The notes beneath the pieces are model-generated. The model did not search any database. It had not been told where the DNA came from and worked only from the letters and a program-made list of their open reading frames with translations. Shown piece by piece: positions 1 to 11,127 of a DNA stretch of 64,000 bases. Source of the stretch: Mikania micrantha (taxonomy: Eukaryota > Streptophyta > Magnoliopsida > Asterales > Asteraceae); contig CM018682.1 of NCBI GenBank assembly GCA_009363875.1, forward strand, positions 56,690,031 to 56,754,030, given 5' to 3'. Both the position numbers and the translations under genes were made by a program. Position 1 is the first letter of the stretch; each line of letters begins with the position of its first letter.

Positions 1-135
1 ATGAGTTTAATGACAGATAGGAGAGAAATATAGTTCCTATATGTAATCCTAACTATTTAAATGAACTCATTTGACCATAATTTGTATGACTTACGTTGTA
101 AACGGTAGTAACATGTTTCTAACCTCTTCAAAAAC
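1..135 (+). other. Untranslated leader of Element 1
   Basis: This stretch aligns with the end of the Element 3 leader (about 58700-58830) almost base for base and runs into the gag ATG at 136. It holds no coding signal. The primer-binding site and 5' LTR must lie left of the window. Confidence 0.8.
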
Positions 136-1330
136 ATGCCGCCACGTCGTCACAACGGGGAGGATACGAACTCGGAAGATGCTAACGGTAATGCCAACTC
201 CGGCATACAAGAGTTAGCGAACCTCATTTCTGGATTGGTGAATCAATTAACTCAAGCCAATCAATCTCTCACTCATAACAGAGGTGGTGCAAACCCACCA
301 ACTTGCACATTCAAGCACTTCAATTCCTGTAATCCACTGAAGTTTACGGGTTCTGAGACGGCCACTGGTCTACTGCAGGGGTTTAGAGCATGGAGAATAC
401 CTTCATCAACAGTGATTGCCCCGAGAACCTGAAAGTTTGTTATGCCACAAGTGTTTTCCAAAAGAGAGCACTAACTTCGTGGAATGGGGAAAAACGAACT
501 AGGGGAGTTGATGCTGCCCTAGCACTGACTTGGACTGAGGTCAAAAACCTGATGACCACTGAATTCTGTCCTCGCAGTGAGATGAGGAAACTGGAGACTG
601 AGTTCTGGGAACTCAAACAAGATAGTGGGGAGAATGTTATCTACAATACCCGCTTTCACGAGCATAGTTTACTGGTGCCTCATCTGGTGACACCGTTGGA
701 GAGAGCTATTGAGAAGTATATAGGCGGTTTGCCTATGCAGATTCAGGACACGGTTTACGGAAGCAACCCTAAAACACTGGAGGCTGCAATCCGTCTATCT
801 GCTACACTCACTGATAATCATGTTAAGGCTGGAACACTCACGAGAAAGGGAACCAAGAAGACTGAGGTGAAGAATACTGCAAAGGAAACTAAAACCGAAG
901 TCAAGACCGAAGCTGCTAATTCATCAAAAAGCAGCAACAGGAAGCGGAAGACTAGGAGTTATGCTGTTACCACTCCAGTCACTCAACAGTCCTCCAATAA
1001 TTCCAACACTAGGAATTTTGGAGCTGTTCCGCAATGCAAAACTTGCAGATATCACCACATGCCTAACTTGCCGTGTCGCGTCTGCAACAAGTGTGGCAAG
1101 TATGGCCATTTCACAAATGTCTGTCGGAGTGCACCGCAAGCACAAAGGATGCAACCTGCACCGCTTGCACTGTCAGCTCCACAAGCTCAACCTATTCCTG
1201 CTATACCAGTTCGCTAGGTACCTGTACATGCAAGAGGCTATTACGAGTGTGGCAAAGTGGGTCATTTCAGGAATCAATGCCCGAGATTGACAGGAAATAA
1301 TCAAAGGATGGCGAGAGGCAGAGCTTTCCA
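136..1330 (+). pseudogene. Gag of Element 1 (broken)
   Basis: This is the capsid/nucleocapsid protein of a chromovirus, which would package element RNA in cytoplasmic particles. The N-terminus reads MPPRRHNGEDT, followed by the retrotransposon gag core with the ALTW-type tryptophan region (W changed to S near 480) and YIGGLP. A CX2CX4HX4C zinc knuckle (CNKCGKYGHFTNVC) is at about 1087-1128. A second knuckle at about 1237-1280 has lost its first cysteine (YYECGKVGHF; Element 3 has CYECGEVGHF). Breaks seen against Element 3 are a 1-bp deletion near 375-390 that shifts frame and a TAG at 1215-1217 where Element 3 reads CAG. The start is chosen because the same ATG and context occur at 58831. Confidence 0.88.
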
Positions 1331-2636
1331 ACTGAATTCTCTTGCGGCTCAAGCCAACCAGGACGTGGTCAATGGTACATTTCTGATCAACAACTCTTAT
1401 GCATCTGTCTTATTTGATTCTGGTGCCGATAGGAGTTTCGTTTCATATGATTTTGAATGCATGCTTGGTAGAACACATACACATTTAGATAAACCGTTTA
1501 ACGTGGAGGTGGCTGACGGAAACACTATTGATATTGACACCTTTATTATTGGATGTACTGTGAACTTAAATGATCACGTTTTCCCAATTGATCTTATACC
1601 TATGCATCTTGGTAGCTTTGATGTTATCATAGGCATGGATTGGTTAGCCACCCAAAAAGCGGAGATTGTTTGTCATGAAAAATACATTCGTATTCCCTTG
1701 CCTTCGGGTGAAACTTTGAGAGTTTTTGGGGAAAGTTCTAGTAAAGGTCTTAATCTGATGTCATGCACTAAAGCACACAAGTACCTTAGGAAGAGATGTA
1801 TAGCATTTTTAGCACACATTGTGGAGAAGAAAGAGAAAGGAAAGAGTATTGAAGATGTTCCTGTGATAAGAGATTTTCCTGAAGTATTTCCAGACGACTT
1901 GCCGGGTCTTCCATCAGAACGTCAAGTAGAATTTCGAATTGACTTAGTACCTGGTGCGAATCCAGTCGCCAAAGCTCCTTACAGACTTGCACCTTCAGAG
2001 TTGCAAGATTGGCGAGTCAACTACAAGAACTAACTGACAAGGGATTCATTCGTCTGAGCCATTCGCCATGGGGTGCATCGGTTCTGTTTGTCAAGAAGAA
2101 AGACGGGTCATTCCGAATGTGCATCGGCTACCGCGAATTAACAAGCTGACAATCAAGAATCGATATCCACTACCGCGCATCGATGATCTTTTCGATCAAC
2201 TTCAAGGATCGGCATGGTTCTCAAAGATCGATCTGAGGTCCGAGTATCATCAGCTTCGTGTACATGATGATCATATTCCCAAGACGGCATCAGAACAAGA
2301 TATGGCCATTATGAGTTTCTGGTAATGCCCTTCGGCCTTACCAATGCACCGGCGGTTTTCATGGATCTCATGAACCGCGTTTGCAGGCCATACTTGGATA
2401 AGTTTGTAATTGTATTCATTGATGATATTTTGATATACTCAAAGACCAAGGAAGAACACGAGAAACACCTTAAGCTGGTTTTGGAGACCTGAGAGAAGAG
2501 CGACTGTATGCCAAATTCTCTAAACGTGAATTTTGGCTTAAGGAAGTTCAATTTTTGGGACACATAGTCAGTGAAAAGGGTGTTCACGTGGATCCTGCAA
2601 AGATTGATGCGGTGAAGGATTGGAGTACACCGAAGA
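1331..2636 (+). pseudogene. Protease and N-terminal RT of Element 1 (broken)
   Basis: The aspartic protease has its active-site motif LFDSGADRSF at about 1411-1440, followed by the GMDWL strand near 1634. RT follows with motifs matching KNRYPLPRIDDL and MPFG, ending around FIDDILIYSK near 2425. Against Element 3 there are 1-bp deletions near 2007 (AAGATTGG for AAGAATTGG), 2150, 2290 and 2492, so the frame changes repeatedly. The reading stops at 2636 because Element 2 is inserted there; pol resumes at 13437. No functional product is expected. Confidence 0.88.
2632..2636. repeat. Left target-site duplication of Element 2 (GAAGA)
   Basis: GAAGA abuts the TG start of the Element 2 5' LTR, and the same five bases follow the CA end of its 3' LTR at 13432-13436. 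The uninterrupted homologous site in Element 3 (about 61345-61355) has one copy. Confidence 0.95.
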
Positions 2637-3234
2637 TGTGACAATCCGACTTTTCGAATTAACCTCGTTAACCCTCGTAGGCCCAATTGAATAGAAGTAG
2701 GCCCAATTGAATAGAAGTAGGTCCATTAAGGCCAAGGAAGGCCCAATAAGGCCAAGGCAGGCCCACTGAGGCCCAAGATAGGCCCAATTGCAACTATGAG
2801 GCCCAAGGAAGGCCAATTGTATTTTATGAGGCCCGAAAGGATTTACCTAGCCAATCATATTCTCTTTGGATCGATTTATGAAGATTAGGCCTTTTGGTCT
2901 AGTTTTGTTAATAAAGAATTAACGAAATCAGTGATATTAGGTCAAAAGTATTAAGAATTGAACAAAAATTAAGTTAGAAATAGTTGAATTAAGAAAAGTA
3001 GTATTGAAATATCACAAAATGGTAGGTTTTGACTTTTTAAGTCAAAATTCATGTGTGTGGTGTAGCAAAAATTCGAAATTCCTATTAAATCACTATAATC
3101 AGTCGAAATTAACATGCATAACTGTCATGTTAATGATGATTATCAATTATCATCAGTTATGGAACCATTAATTCACCGAATTAAACCAAAAACCAACGCA
3201 AAGGTCGTAACCGTCGAAGGAGGTGACAAAGCCG

Positions 3235-3242
3235 TATAAAAT
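3235..3242 (+). promoter_or_regulatory. TATA box of the Element 2 5' LTR
   Basis: TATAAAAT lies about 180 bp before the predicted first donor site, and the same motif is kept in the 3' LTR at 12209. The position in the LTR matches TATA boxes in the other LTRs of the window. The transcription start is not determinable from sequence. Confidence 0.6.
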
Positions 3243-4215
3243 TTGGTATAATTGATCACAATTGATCAAAGTTTACATACACACCTATTATTCGGCACTT
3301 TCTGAACATAGTACCCACATCAATTTGATCGGAATAGCATAGTAGACCATCGGAGTCATACGTGTGCGGCCGAATACTAATCTAGAAGTCGATCTCTTTC
3401 AATTGGCTATCAAATCAAGTAAGTATTTACTCCTACATCTTCTGAAACAACTGACTAAGAGTAATCCTAAGCTAAATTTCGTTTTAAGCATCGAATCATA
3501 TGGGTTTCATAGTTAGGGTTCATCATTACAACGGTTTTGGGGGTTTCGATTGATATGGACTTTAAAATGAAATTAAACAACACCATTAGTTTCAGAAGCA
3601 TTCGATTAGGCTAACACATATTCCAATTTCATAAAACAAACACGAATCTAATGATTTTGAATTCTAGGGTTCGTAGCATTAAATGGTTTGGGGGTTTTGA
3701 TGTAAACGGTGTTAAAAATAAAATCAAATTATGCAGACAAGTTCGAAATGTTGGTTTCAATGAGAAACCCATGTTAATTTCATATATCAATCGAGAATTA
3801 AACAACTTTGGTTTCTAGGGTTCTTTAAGTCGAACGGATTGGGGTTTTTCGAAGCAATCAATCATGAAAATCGAATCAATCTTTACAGATAGTTTCGAAA
3901 ACCCTTACTCAATGATAACCCTATGATTTGGTGGACTCACATTATCGAATTGAACGATTTTAAGTTGGGGACTTAAGAACTTGAGTTCGGATAGGTTAAT
4001 GCTCGATTAATCGGGCTATGATGAACGATAGTTTGAATTAAGATCATCTTTAGGCTCGGTTGGATCTGTAGAACCATAACCCTATGGTTTCATGCTCAAT
4101 GATGATCGAATTGTGGGTCAATTCAAGGTCATTGAGTTCGGATTAGGAAAGACTAAGGGGACCAGTCAACTAGTGATTAAAACAATTATCAGGGGAGTTC
4201 TGTCAATAAAATTCG

Positions 4216-4276
4216 AAGCAGAGCAGTGGTAGGGTGTGTGTGTTTGATTTGAGAGGTCAAGGGTTCGACCCTTGCC
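4216..4276 (+). other. tRNA-like A/B-box segment inside the Element 2 LTR
   Basis: AGAGCAGTGGTAGGGTG resembles a tRNA A-box arm, and GGTTCGACCC (4262-4271) is a fit to the Pol III B-box, about 40 bases downstream. The 3' LTR keeps both (B-box at 13236-13245). It does not fold as a full tRNA by eye, so it is more likely a tRNA- or SINE-derived relic than a tRNA gene. Confidence 0.4.
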
Positions 4277-5480
4277 CTTGACTGTTTTTAGAAATTAAAC
4301 CATTTTTCGTGTTTTAATCATAAGTTATTCGTTTTAACTCCGATTTAACTCGTTCAAATTGCGTTGGAACCAGAATTTCATCCCGAACTAATTAGAATGA
4401 TAAAATTCACATTTTTGATCGAAAACGAAATCGCGTATAATTACGTTTAGTTAAATAAAATCATAAACGACTATATGATTTTATTTAAACGATTCCAAAC
4501 GCACGCGTACTTTCGTATGCACGTTCTAACACTTTAACATAAGTGTTTTGACACATATGTGATGTCAAGCACAAAACGACTATTCGAATAACACTAAGTT
4601 ATTGTTTAAACACAGATTCTTCGTAGAGGATCTTCTACGCGAGTTCACAAGTGTTTGATCATTCTGCAAATAATCAAAGGTGCGTACACGGCCCCTTTCT
4701 TATTTTAACTGTTTTGGGGGAGAAAACATGTGCAACAAACATTTTTAGATACATATCACTTGCATGAGTTAGCTGTTTACATTATGTGACAACATAGCAT
4801 TTAAAAGTCCTTACACAATTCGAACCGTTTAGTTTGCCGTAGCGCAAAGCGTGGTAGTTGGAAATAGATCTATTAGGTTTGACAAACCTCACTTGGTAGA
4901 TGGGATCTACGCAGGTGTTTGACTGACCAAACATTCATTACTATTGTTTGTGCTAGACAATAGGGGCAAGGCAAAAACATGCTATAGCATGGCAATCGTC
5001 AGCTTCGGTGTCGACCACTTATGTAAATAGTACAAATGACTAGCTATCATGACTATGCATGTGTGATTATGTTATCTGCAAACTTGATATTCAAACTGTT
5101 GTTTTGAACATTGTGAATACTTAAACCTGTGTTATGCACCAACCTTTGTGTTGACTTGATTTACATGTTTTCTCAGGACGCTAAGGTGCACGAGAAAGCA
5201 GGCATGGACTAGGAGATAGAGTCGCATGCATGTTTTACATTTATATTGTTTGAATTACACATTTGGGGATTTTGTTTTGTAATTTACATGTTACAACTGT
5301 TACTTTGGTTATTGTTTTAAAACGCTTCCGCAAACTTTAAAAACTTTGATGTTACAGTTTAGACCAAAGTATGTTTTGAAATTCATATAGAGGTCTTCGT
5401 TATGTCTAATGATCTGAGATCCGGGTTTGTCACGTTCCCAAACGGTATAATTCCGTTAGTTGAAAATTGGGGGTGTGACA

Positions 5481-5498
5481 GATTGGTATCAGAGACAT
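5481..5498 (+). other. Primer-binding site of Element 2
   Basis: GATTGGTATCAGAGAC directly follows the 5' LTR end. TGGTATCAGAG is the standard complement of the 3' end of initiator methionine tRNA used by plant gypsy elements. Confidence 0.85.
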
Positions 5499-5663
5499 TG
5501 GTTATAGCGAACTAGGTTTGCATTTGTAGACTTAGACTATGACTGTTAGACATTAGACACATATGCTTACACATATTACTTAGAAATTACATATGGCATT
5601 ATGTAATTGACTTGCTTACACATTCCATGGCACTGCACTTACATATGGTATTATGTAACAGGC

Positions 5664-6296
5664 ATGGCATCTTCATCATCAGCACCGTATATTTACATTG
5701 ATGATTCTGAGGATGAGGAGCCGATAGTTACAGCACCACCATCATCACCAGCACCACCTATTCCATCTCCTCCACCATCTGAGAGGGATGATTCAGACCC
5801 GGAGGAGGATCCAGAGGAGGATCCAGATGAGGACCCGGAGGAGGATCCGGAAGAGGATCCGGATGAGGATCCGGAGGAGGAGCCAGCGGAGGCTACTCAG
5901 GAGATTCCTGCTGAGGGACCTTCTACTCATCCACCACCTACATTGGATGTTCCGGAGCCTAAGAGGCAACGGACTGATGCTGAGGAGATCGCCAAACTGC
6001 GTGAGGACTTGTACTGGGCGAACGATAGGATTGAGTATAACGTTCGGGAACTCTGGGATGCGAACGAAAGACAAGATAATCTTGCCCATCTGGTTAATGA
6101 CATGCGGGATGAGATGATTAATTTGATTGGTCGTCTTGAAGCTTCAGAGAACCGAGCGGAGATTCTGGAAGGCACACTTGAAGCCTTGGAAGACTTGGTG
6201 GCCTCGGAGAATGAGGAAGAGGATGAAGAGGAAGAAGGGGAAGAACCAGCACCAACTGTTGATTCTGATCCTGAATCCACTGTTGAGGATGATTGA
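5664..6296 (+). CDS. Extra acidic coiled-coil ORF upstream of gag (unknown function)
   Basis: A 210-residue protein is encoded between the primer site and gag of Element 2. I choose the ATG at 5664 (MASSSSAPYIYIDDSEDEE). Residues 20-35 are proline/serine-rich. Residues about 40-75 are a run of PEEDP/PDEDP repeats from a GAGGATCCG-type minisatellite at 5798-5885. Residues about 105-180 have heptad-like leucines in KLREDL, NLAHLV and ILEGTL segments and are probably coiled coil; the C-terminus is again acidic. It has no enzyme motif. It is in the same frame as gag, with a TGA at 6294-6296 and another about 60 bp on. Similar acidic proteins precede gag in Asteraceae gypsy annotations I recall. 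A role in particle assembly or chromatin contact is speculation. Confidence 0.6.
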   Translation: MASSSSAPYIYIDDSEDEEPIVTAPPSSPAPPIPSPPPSERDDSDPEEDPEEDPDEDPEEDPEEDPDEDPEEEPAEATQEIPAEGPSTHPPPTLDVPEPKRQRTDAEEIAKLREDLYWANDRIEYNVRELWDANERQDNLAHLVNDMRDEMINLIGRLEASENRAEILEGTLEALEDLVASENEEEDEEEEGEEPAPTVDSDPESTVEDD

Positions 6297-6536
6297 TTTT
6301 CTTTGTTTTGTTTAAACTTATTAGGGACGGGTTGTGTTCCTACATTAGAAATTTGAAAACTTATGTTTGATTTCAAAAGTATTGTACTCAAATCAGATTT
6401 CTATCTATTGAAAAACTATTATTTATTGCCAACAGTTGTGTTGATTTATATATTACATGTTGTGTTTGTTGTATTATTTACACATGTCACATTGGACTTT
6501 GATAACACTCTAAGACTTCTTTTAACTAGGAAGATA

Positions 6537-7530
6537 ATGGCCAACGAGAACGTTCACATGACAGTTGCTGAGCTCAACGAGCTAATCAATAACAGGGTCG
6601 CGGAGGCAATCGCGAACTACGCTCAGACACACAACACAGGGCCACATGGTCTAGCTGGGGGATTAGTGAACCCACAGGCATGCACATTCAAGATGTTCTT
6701 GGACTGTAAGCCACACAATTTCAAAGGATCGGAAGGAGCCATTGGACTCCTACGATGGATTGAGAAGGCTGAATCTGTGTTTGAGATGTGCAATTGTCCG
6801 GATGAGAACAAGGTGAAGTATGCTACGGGAACATTGGAGGGTCCAGCTTTGACTTGGTGGAACTCAAATGTTCAGACCTTGGGATTGGGTGAGGCTAATG
6901 CCTTGACCTGGAATGGATTCAAAACTTTAATGCAGGAGGAGTACTGTCCTCGTAGTGAGATGCAGAAATTAGAGGAGGAATATTGGCACCTCAAGATGGA
7001 GGGGTCCAACATCGAGGAGTACACTACTCGATCTCATGAATTAGCCAGACTTCTACCACACATGGCTACTCCCGCAAGCAAGTGGATAGAGAGGTACATC
7101 GGGGGATTGGTGCCTCAGATCCAGGGATTGGTCACTTCTGCAAATCCCACAACCATTCAACAAGCTGTTCGTTTAGCGCACCAACTAACTGATCAGGCGG
7201 TGTTACAAGGGACTCTGCCTAAACGAACATCAGCTACTAAAGTAGGTGACCACAAGAGGAAGTGGGAAAGCAACTCCAGGAACTTCAACCGACAACCGTT
7301 TCAACAGAACCGGAAACAAGACTCAAACAAGTCTTATCACAACTCAAATAGTGGTCAGCAATCATCATCGTCAGGGGGTTATATTGGTAAACACCCAAAG
7401 TGCAACAGGTGTGGATTTCATCATGCGGGAAATCAATGTGATAGAGCTAAGTGTCAACGGTGTGGTAAGGTTGGGCATGCAGCTAAGGATTGTCGGGGAG
7501 AGCTGCAAAACAATCACAACAATCATAATA
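6537..7530 (+). CDS. Gag of Element 2 (frame shifts near its end)
   Basis: The ATG at 6537 (MANENVHMTVAELNELI) is preferred over the upstream in-frame ATG at 6363, because residues before it are a hydrophobic translation of leader. The gag core contains ALTWWN and YIGGLVPQIQG. A basic Arg/Asn/Gln-rich linker follows, then the zinc knuckle CQRCGKVGHAAKDC (7452-7493). The second knuckle (CFECGKMGHFKKDC, 7553-7594) is intact but one frame back, so a 1-bp loss (or 2-bp gain) lies between about 7500 and 7531 in an Asn/His-coding CAATCATAA-type repeat. Chromoviruses of this type usually have one gag-pol frame, so I read this as damage or assembly error rather than programmed frameshifting. Confidence 0.85.
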
Positions 7531-7552
7531 ACAATCAGACGCACAGAAGGGT

Positions 7553-8471
7553 TGTTTTGAATGTGGCAAGATGGGGCACTTTAAAAAGGATTGCCCACAA
7601 CTCAAGAAAGGCGGGGATAATAATGCAAATGGCAACGGCAACGGTAACGGCAATGGCACCAATAACAACAATAATAACAACAACAACAATGGTGCTAGGG
7701 GCAGAGCGTTTGTGATTGGAGGACGTCAAGCACGGGAGGATCCCAACATTGTTACGGGTACGTTCCTCTTAAATAATCACTATGCCTCTATGTTATTTGA
7801 CACTGGTGCCGATCGGAGTTTTATATCTAGTTCACTTGCTAAGTTGCTAAATGTTAGTCCCACTGCCTTAGATAGTCCATACACCTTAGAATTAGCTGAT
7901 GGTAAGTTAATTGTAAGTGAGCAAATCCTTAAGGGATGTATACTTGATTTGATGGGTCAGACATTGGAAATTGATCTTATGCCTATCACTTTAGGTAGTT
8001 TTGATGTAGTCATTGGCATGGACTGGTTGTCCAAACACCAGGCTGAAATCGTATGCCATGAAAATATTGTTCGTATACCTCTTTCGCATGGAGAGACATT
8101 GTATGTACAAGGTGAGAAGAGCAGTACGCCACTGCGTCTCATATCTTGTATGAAAGCACACAAATGTCTGCGTAAAGGTCATACGGCAGTTATAGCACTT
8201 ATAACCGAAAAGCCAGTAGCTGAGAAGAAGATTGAAGATATACCAGTAGTTTGTGAATTTCCGGAGGTATTTCCAGAAGACTTGCCGGGATTACCGCCTA
8301 TCAGACAGGTGGAATTCCGAATCGACCTTACACCAGATGCAGCACCAATAGAAAGGGCGCCTTATCGACTTGCACCGTCAGAGATGCAAGAGTTATCCAC
8401 ACAATTGCAAGAGTTGATGGATAAGGGTTTCATACGACCTAGTTTTTCACCGTGGGGAGCTCCAGTTTTTT
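7553..8471 (+). CDS. Protease and RT start of Element 2
   Basis: This frame starts with the second zinc knuckle, then an Asn-run linker coded by GGCAAC and AAC/AAT microsatellite (about 7625-7690). The aspartic protease has LFDTGADRSF at about 7793-7822 and GMDWLSKHQAEIVCHE near 8018-8065. RT begins at about 8225 with the conserved IPVVCEFPEVFPEDLPGLPP region. The frame is lost at the T-run 8465-8471 (seven T; one more would restore the usual V-F-F-V-K-K-K reading), and RT continues in the next frame. The protease would cut the polyprotein inside the particle. Confidence 0.88.
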
Positions 8472-11091
8472 TGTTAAGAAGAAGGATGGGACTTTCCGTA
8501 TGTGTATCGATTACCGGGAATTGAACAAGGTCACTATCAAGAACCGGTATCCGTTACCTAGAATTGACGATCTGTTCGATCAGTTGCAAGGTTCGAGCTA
8601 CTACTCGAAGATTGATCTCAGATCGGGTTATCATCAACTAAGAGTCCAGGAGGAGGATATTCCAAAGACAGCATTCAGTACACGCTATGGCCATTATGAG
8701 TTCTTGGTCATGCCATTTGGGTTGACAAACGCTCCAGCTGTATTCATGGATCTCATGAATCGTGTTTGTAAACCTTATCTTGATAAGTTTGTCATTGTTT
8801 TCATTGATGACATTATCATCTATTATCAGACTGAGGAGGAGCACGCTGAACATCTCCGATTGCTACTAGAATTACTGAAACATGAACAATTGTACGCTAA
8901 GTTCTCGAAATGTGATTTCTGGATGCGAGAAGTACAATTCTTGGGGCATATAGTTAATGAAAAGGGTATACATGTTGATCTAGCAAAGATTGAAGCGATT
9001 AAGAATTGGGAAGCGCCAAAGACACCTACCGAGGTACGACAATTCCTTGGTTTGGCGGGTTATTACCGACGATTCATTGAGGGATTCTCAAAGATCACTC
9101 AACCACTTACAGCTCTTACGCACAAGGGAACGAAGTATAACTGGACGGATAAACAAGAAGCTGCATTCCAGTTATTGAAACAGAAACTCTGCAGTGCACC
9201 GATTCTGTCCTTACCGGAAGGGACGGAAGACTTTGTGGTGTATTGTGATGCATCTGCACAGGGTTTGGGATGTGTATTGATGCAACGTGATAAAGTGATT
9301 GCTTACGCTTCAAGGCAGCTACGACCACATGAAAAGAATTACACTACTCATGACTTGGAGTTAGGAGCAGTGGTTTTTGCTTTGAAGATTTGGAGGCATT
9401 ACCTGTATGGAACCAAGTGTACCATTTACACTGATCATAAGAGTTTGCAGCATATCTTTGATCAGAAGGAGCTGAATATGAGACAACGAAGATGGGTTGA
9501 GTTGTTGAACGACTACGAATGCGCGATTAAGTATCACCCGGGAAAAGCTAATGTAGTAGCTAACGCTCTGAGCAGAAAAGACACAACAGGAACAAGACGG
9601 GTTCGCGCACTTATGATGACAATACATACTGATTTACCTGACAAGGTACGCAGTGCTCAGCTGGGAGCCTTAGAAAAGGATAATTTGGTACATGAATCCT
9701 TACGGGGGATGGAAACACAGTTGGATGTCAAGTCTGATGGAATTCGTTATTTCATTAATCGACTTTGGATACCTTTGTATGGAGGTTTAAGGGAACTAGT
9801 GATGGATGAAGCACACAAGTCCAGATATTCAGTCCATCCGGGATCAGACAAGATGTATCATGATTTGAAGGCACTGTATTGGTGGCCTCACATGAAAGCT
9901 GACATTGCTAGGTATGTTAGCAAATGTTTGACTTGTTCGAAAGTCAAAGTTGAATATCAGAAACCATCTGGTTTGCTGCAACAACCAGAAATACCAATGT
10001 GGAAATGGGAACAGATTTTGATGGACTTCATTACTAAGTTACCCCGTACACCGAGTGGTTGTGATACAATATGGGTAATTGTCGATCGATTAACGAAATC
10101 TGCTCATTTCTTAGCAATCAAGGAAACCGACAAGATGGAGAAACTGACTCGCATTTACATCAAGGAAGTGGTAGCACGGCATGGCGTGCCAATCTCTATC
10201 ATATCAGATCGGGATGCTCGATTTACTTCCAAATTTTGGAAATCACTCCATAAGTCGTTGGGAACTCGTTTAGACATGAGTACCGCCTATCATCCACAGA
10301 CTGACGGTCAAAGTGAACGTACGATTCAAAAGCTTGAGGATATGTTACGAGCTTGTGTAATTGACTTTGGTGATAGCTGGGAAAACCACTTACCGTTAGT
10401 GGAATTCTCTTACAACAATAGTTATCATACAAGTATTCAGGCAGCACCGTTTGAAGCCTTGTATGGTCGTAAATGTCGTTCACCAGTTTGGTGGGCTGAA
10501 ATTGGTGACAGTCAGATTACAGGACCTGAACTAGTACACGAGACGATAGAGAAGATAGTTCAAATCCGGAACCGTATGGCAGCGGCCCGGGATCGACAAA
10601 AGAGTTATGCTGACAAACGTCGTAAGCCGTTGGAATTTCAGGTAGGAGACCGAGTTCTTCTAAAGGTATCACCTTGGAAAGGTGTGATACGATTTGGCAA
10701 GCGAGGGAAGCTTAGTCCACGTTACGTAGGGCCTTTTGAGATCCTGAAAAGGATTGGTCCGGTTGCATATCAACTCAAATTACCAGATGAACTCAATGGA
10801 GTTCATGATGTCTTTCACGTATCGAACTTAAAGAAATGTCTTTCTGATGAGACATTGATTGTACCGTTGGAAGAAATACAAGTAGATGAACAATTACGAT
10901 TCATTGAAGAACCAGCAGAAATCATGGACCGAGAGGTCAAACAACTCAAACAAAGCAAGATTCCAATAGTCAAAGTTCGGTGGAATTCAAGACGTGGTCC
11001 TGAATTCACATGGGAACGAGAAGATCAAATGATGAAGAAATATCCTCATCTGTTCAAAACAACAACTACAAACACTGAGAGCGCACGTTAA
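8472..11091 (+). CDS. RT, RNase H, integrase and chromodomain of Element 2
   Basis: A long open frame carries RT with the catalytic FIDD at about 8800-8811. RNase H follows with YCDAS, DLELGAVV and YTDHKSL (about 9240-9440). The integrase zinc domain (H-H-C-C, from HKSRYSVHPG to CLTC) is at about 9810-9936. The D,D,E core has its acids in MDFITKL (about 10021), SDRDARF (about 10206) and QSERTIQ (about 10310). A GPF/VAYQL C-terminal module and a chromodomain-like end (about 10910-11060, KVRWNSRRGPEFTWE) complete it; such chromodomains can steer insertion to marked chromatin. The last RNase H acid, Asp in ADALSR of the other copies, is Asn here (codon 9562-9564). Confidence 0.93.
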
Positions 11092-11127
11092 ATTTCGGGA
11101 CGAAATTTCCTTCAACAAGGGGATGAC
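11090..11127 (+). other. First stop-codon hairpin and polypurine tract of Element 2
   Basis: AAATTTCG, loop GGA, CGAAATTT (11090-11108) overlaps the pol TAA. AAGGGGATGA follows at about 11117, the polypurine tract that would prime plus-strand DNA. The usual LTR start does not follow; the module is repeated at 11574. Confidence 0.75.

Larger units (their letters stand above)
2637..5480 (+). repeat. 5' LTR of Element 2 (2844 bp)
   Basis: It begins TGTGACAATCC and ends GGGGTGTGACA, directly followed by the primer site. It carries a TATA box (3235-3242). Predicted splice signals: donor TCAA|GTAAGT (intron from 3419), acceptor CACAG (4615), exon 2 4616-4679, donor AAAG|GTGCGT (from 4680), acceptor TTTTCTCAG (5176). 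Three degenerate repeats of about 153 bp, each starting TAGGGTTC and followed by a G-rich GGGGGTTT stretch, lie at about 3510-3860 in intron 1. Splicing is inferred from consensus and from the same layout in other LTRs here. Confidence 0.92.

Noticed and set aside
4262..4271. True tRNA gene at the B-box GGTTCGACCC
   Set aside because: No acceptor stem or cloverleaf can be paired around it; kept only as a tRNA-like relic.
7500..7553. Programmed frameshift between gag and pol
   Set aside because: No slippery site or structure seen; Elements 1 and 3 have gag and protease in one frame.
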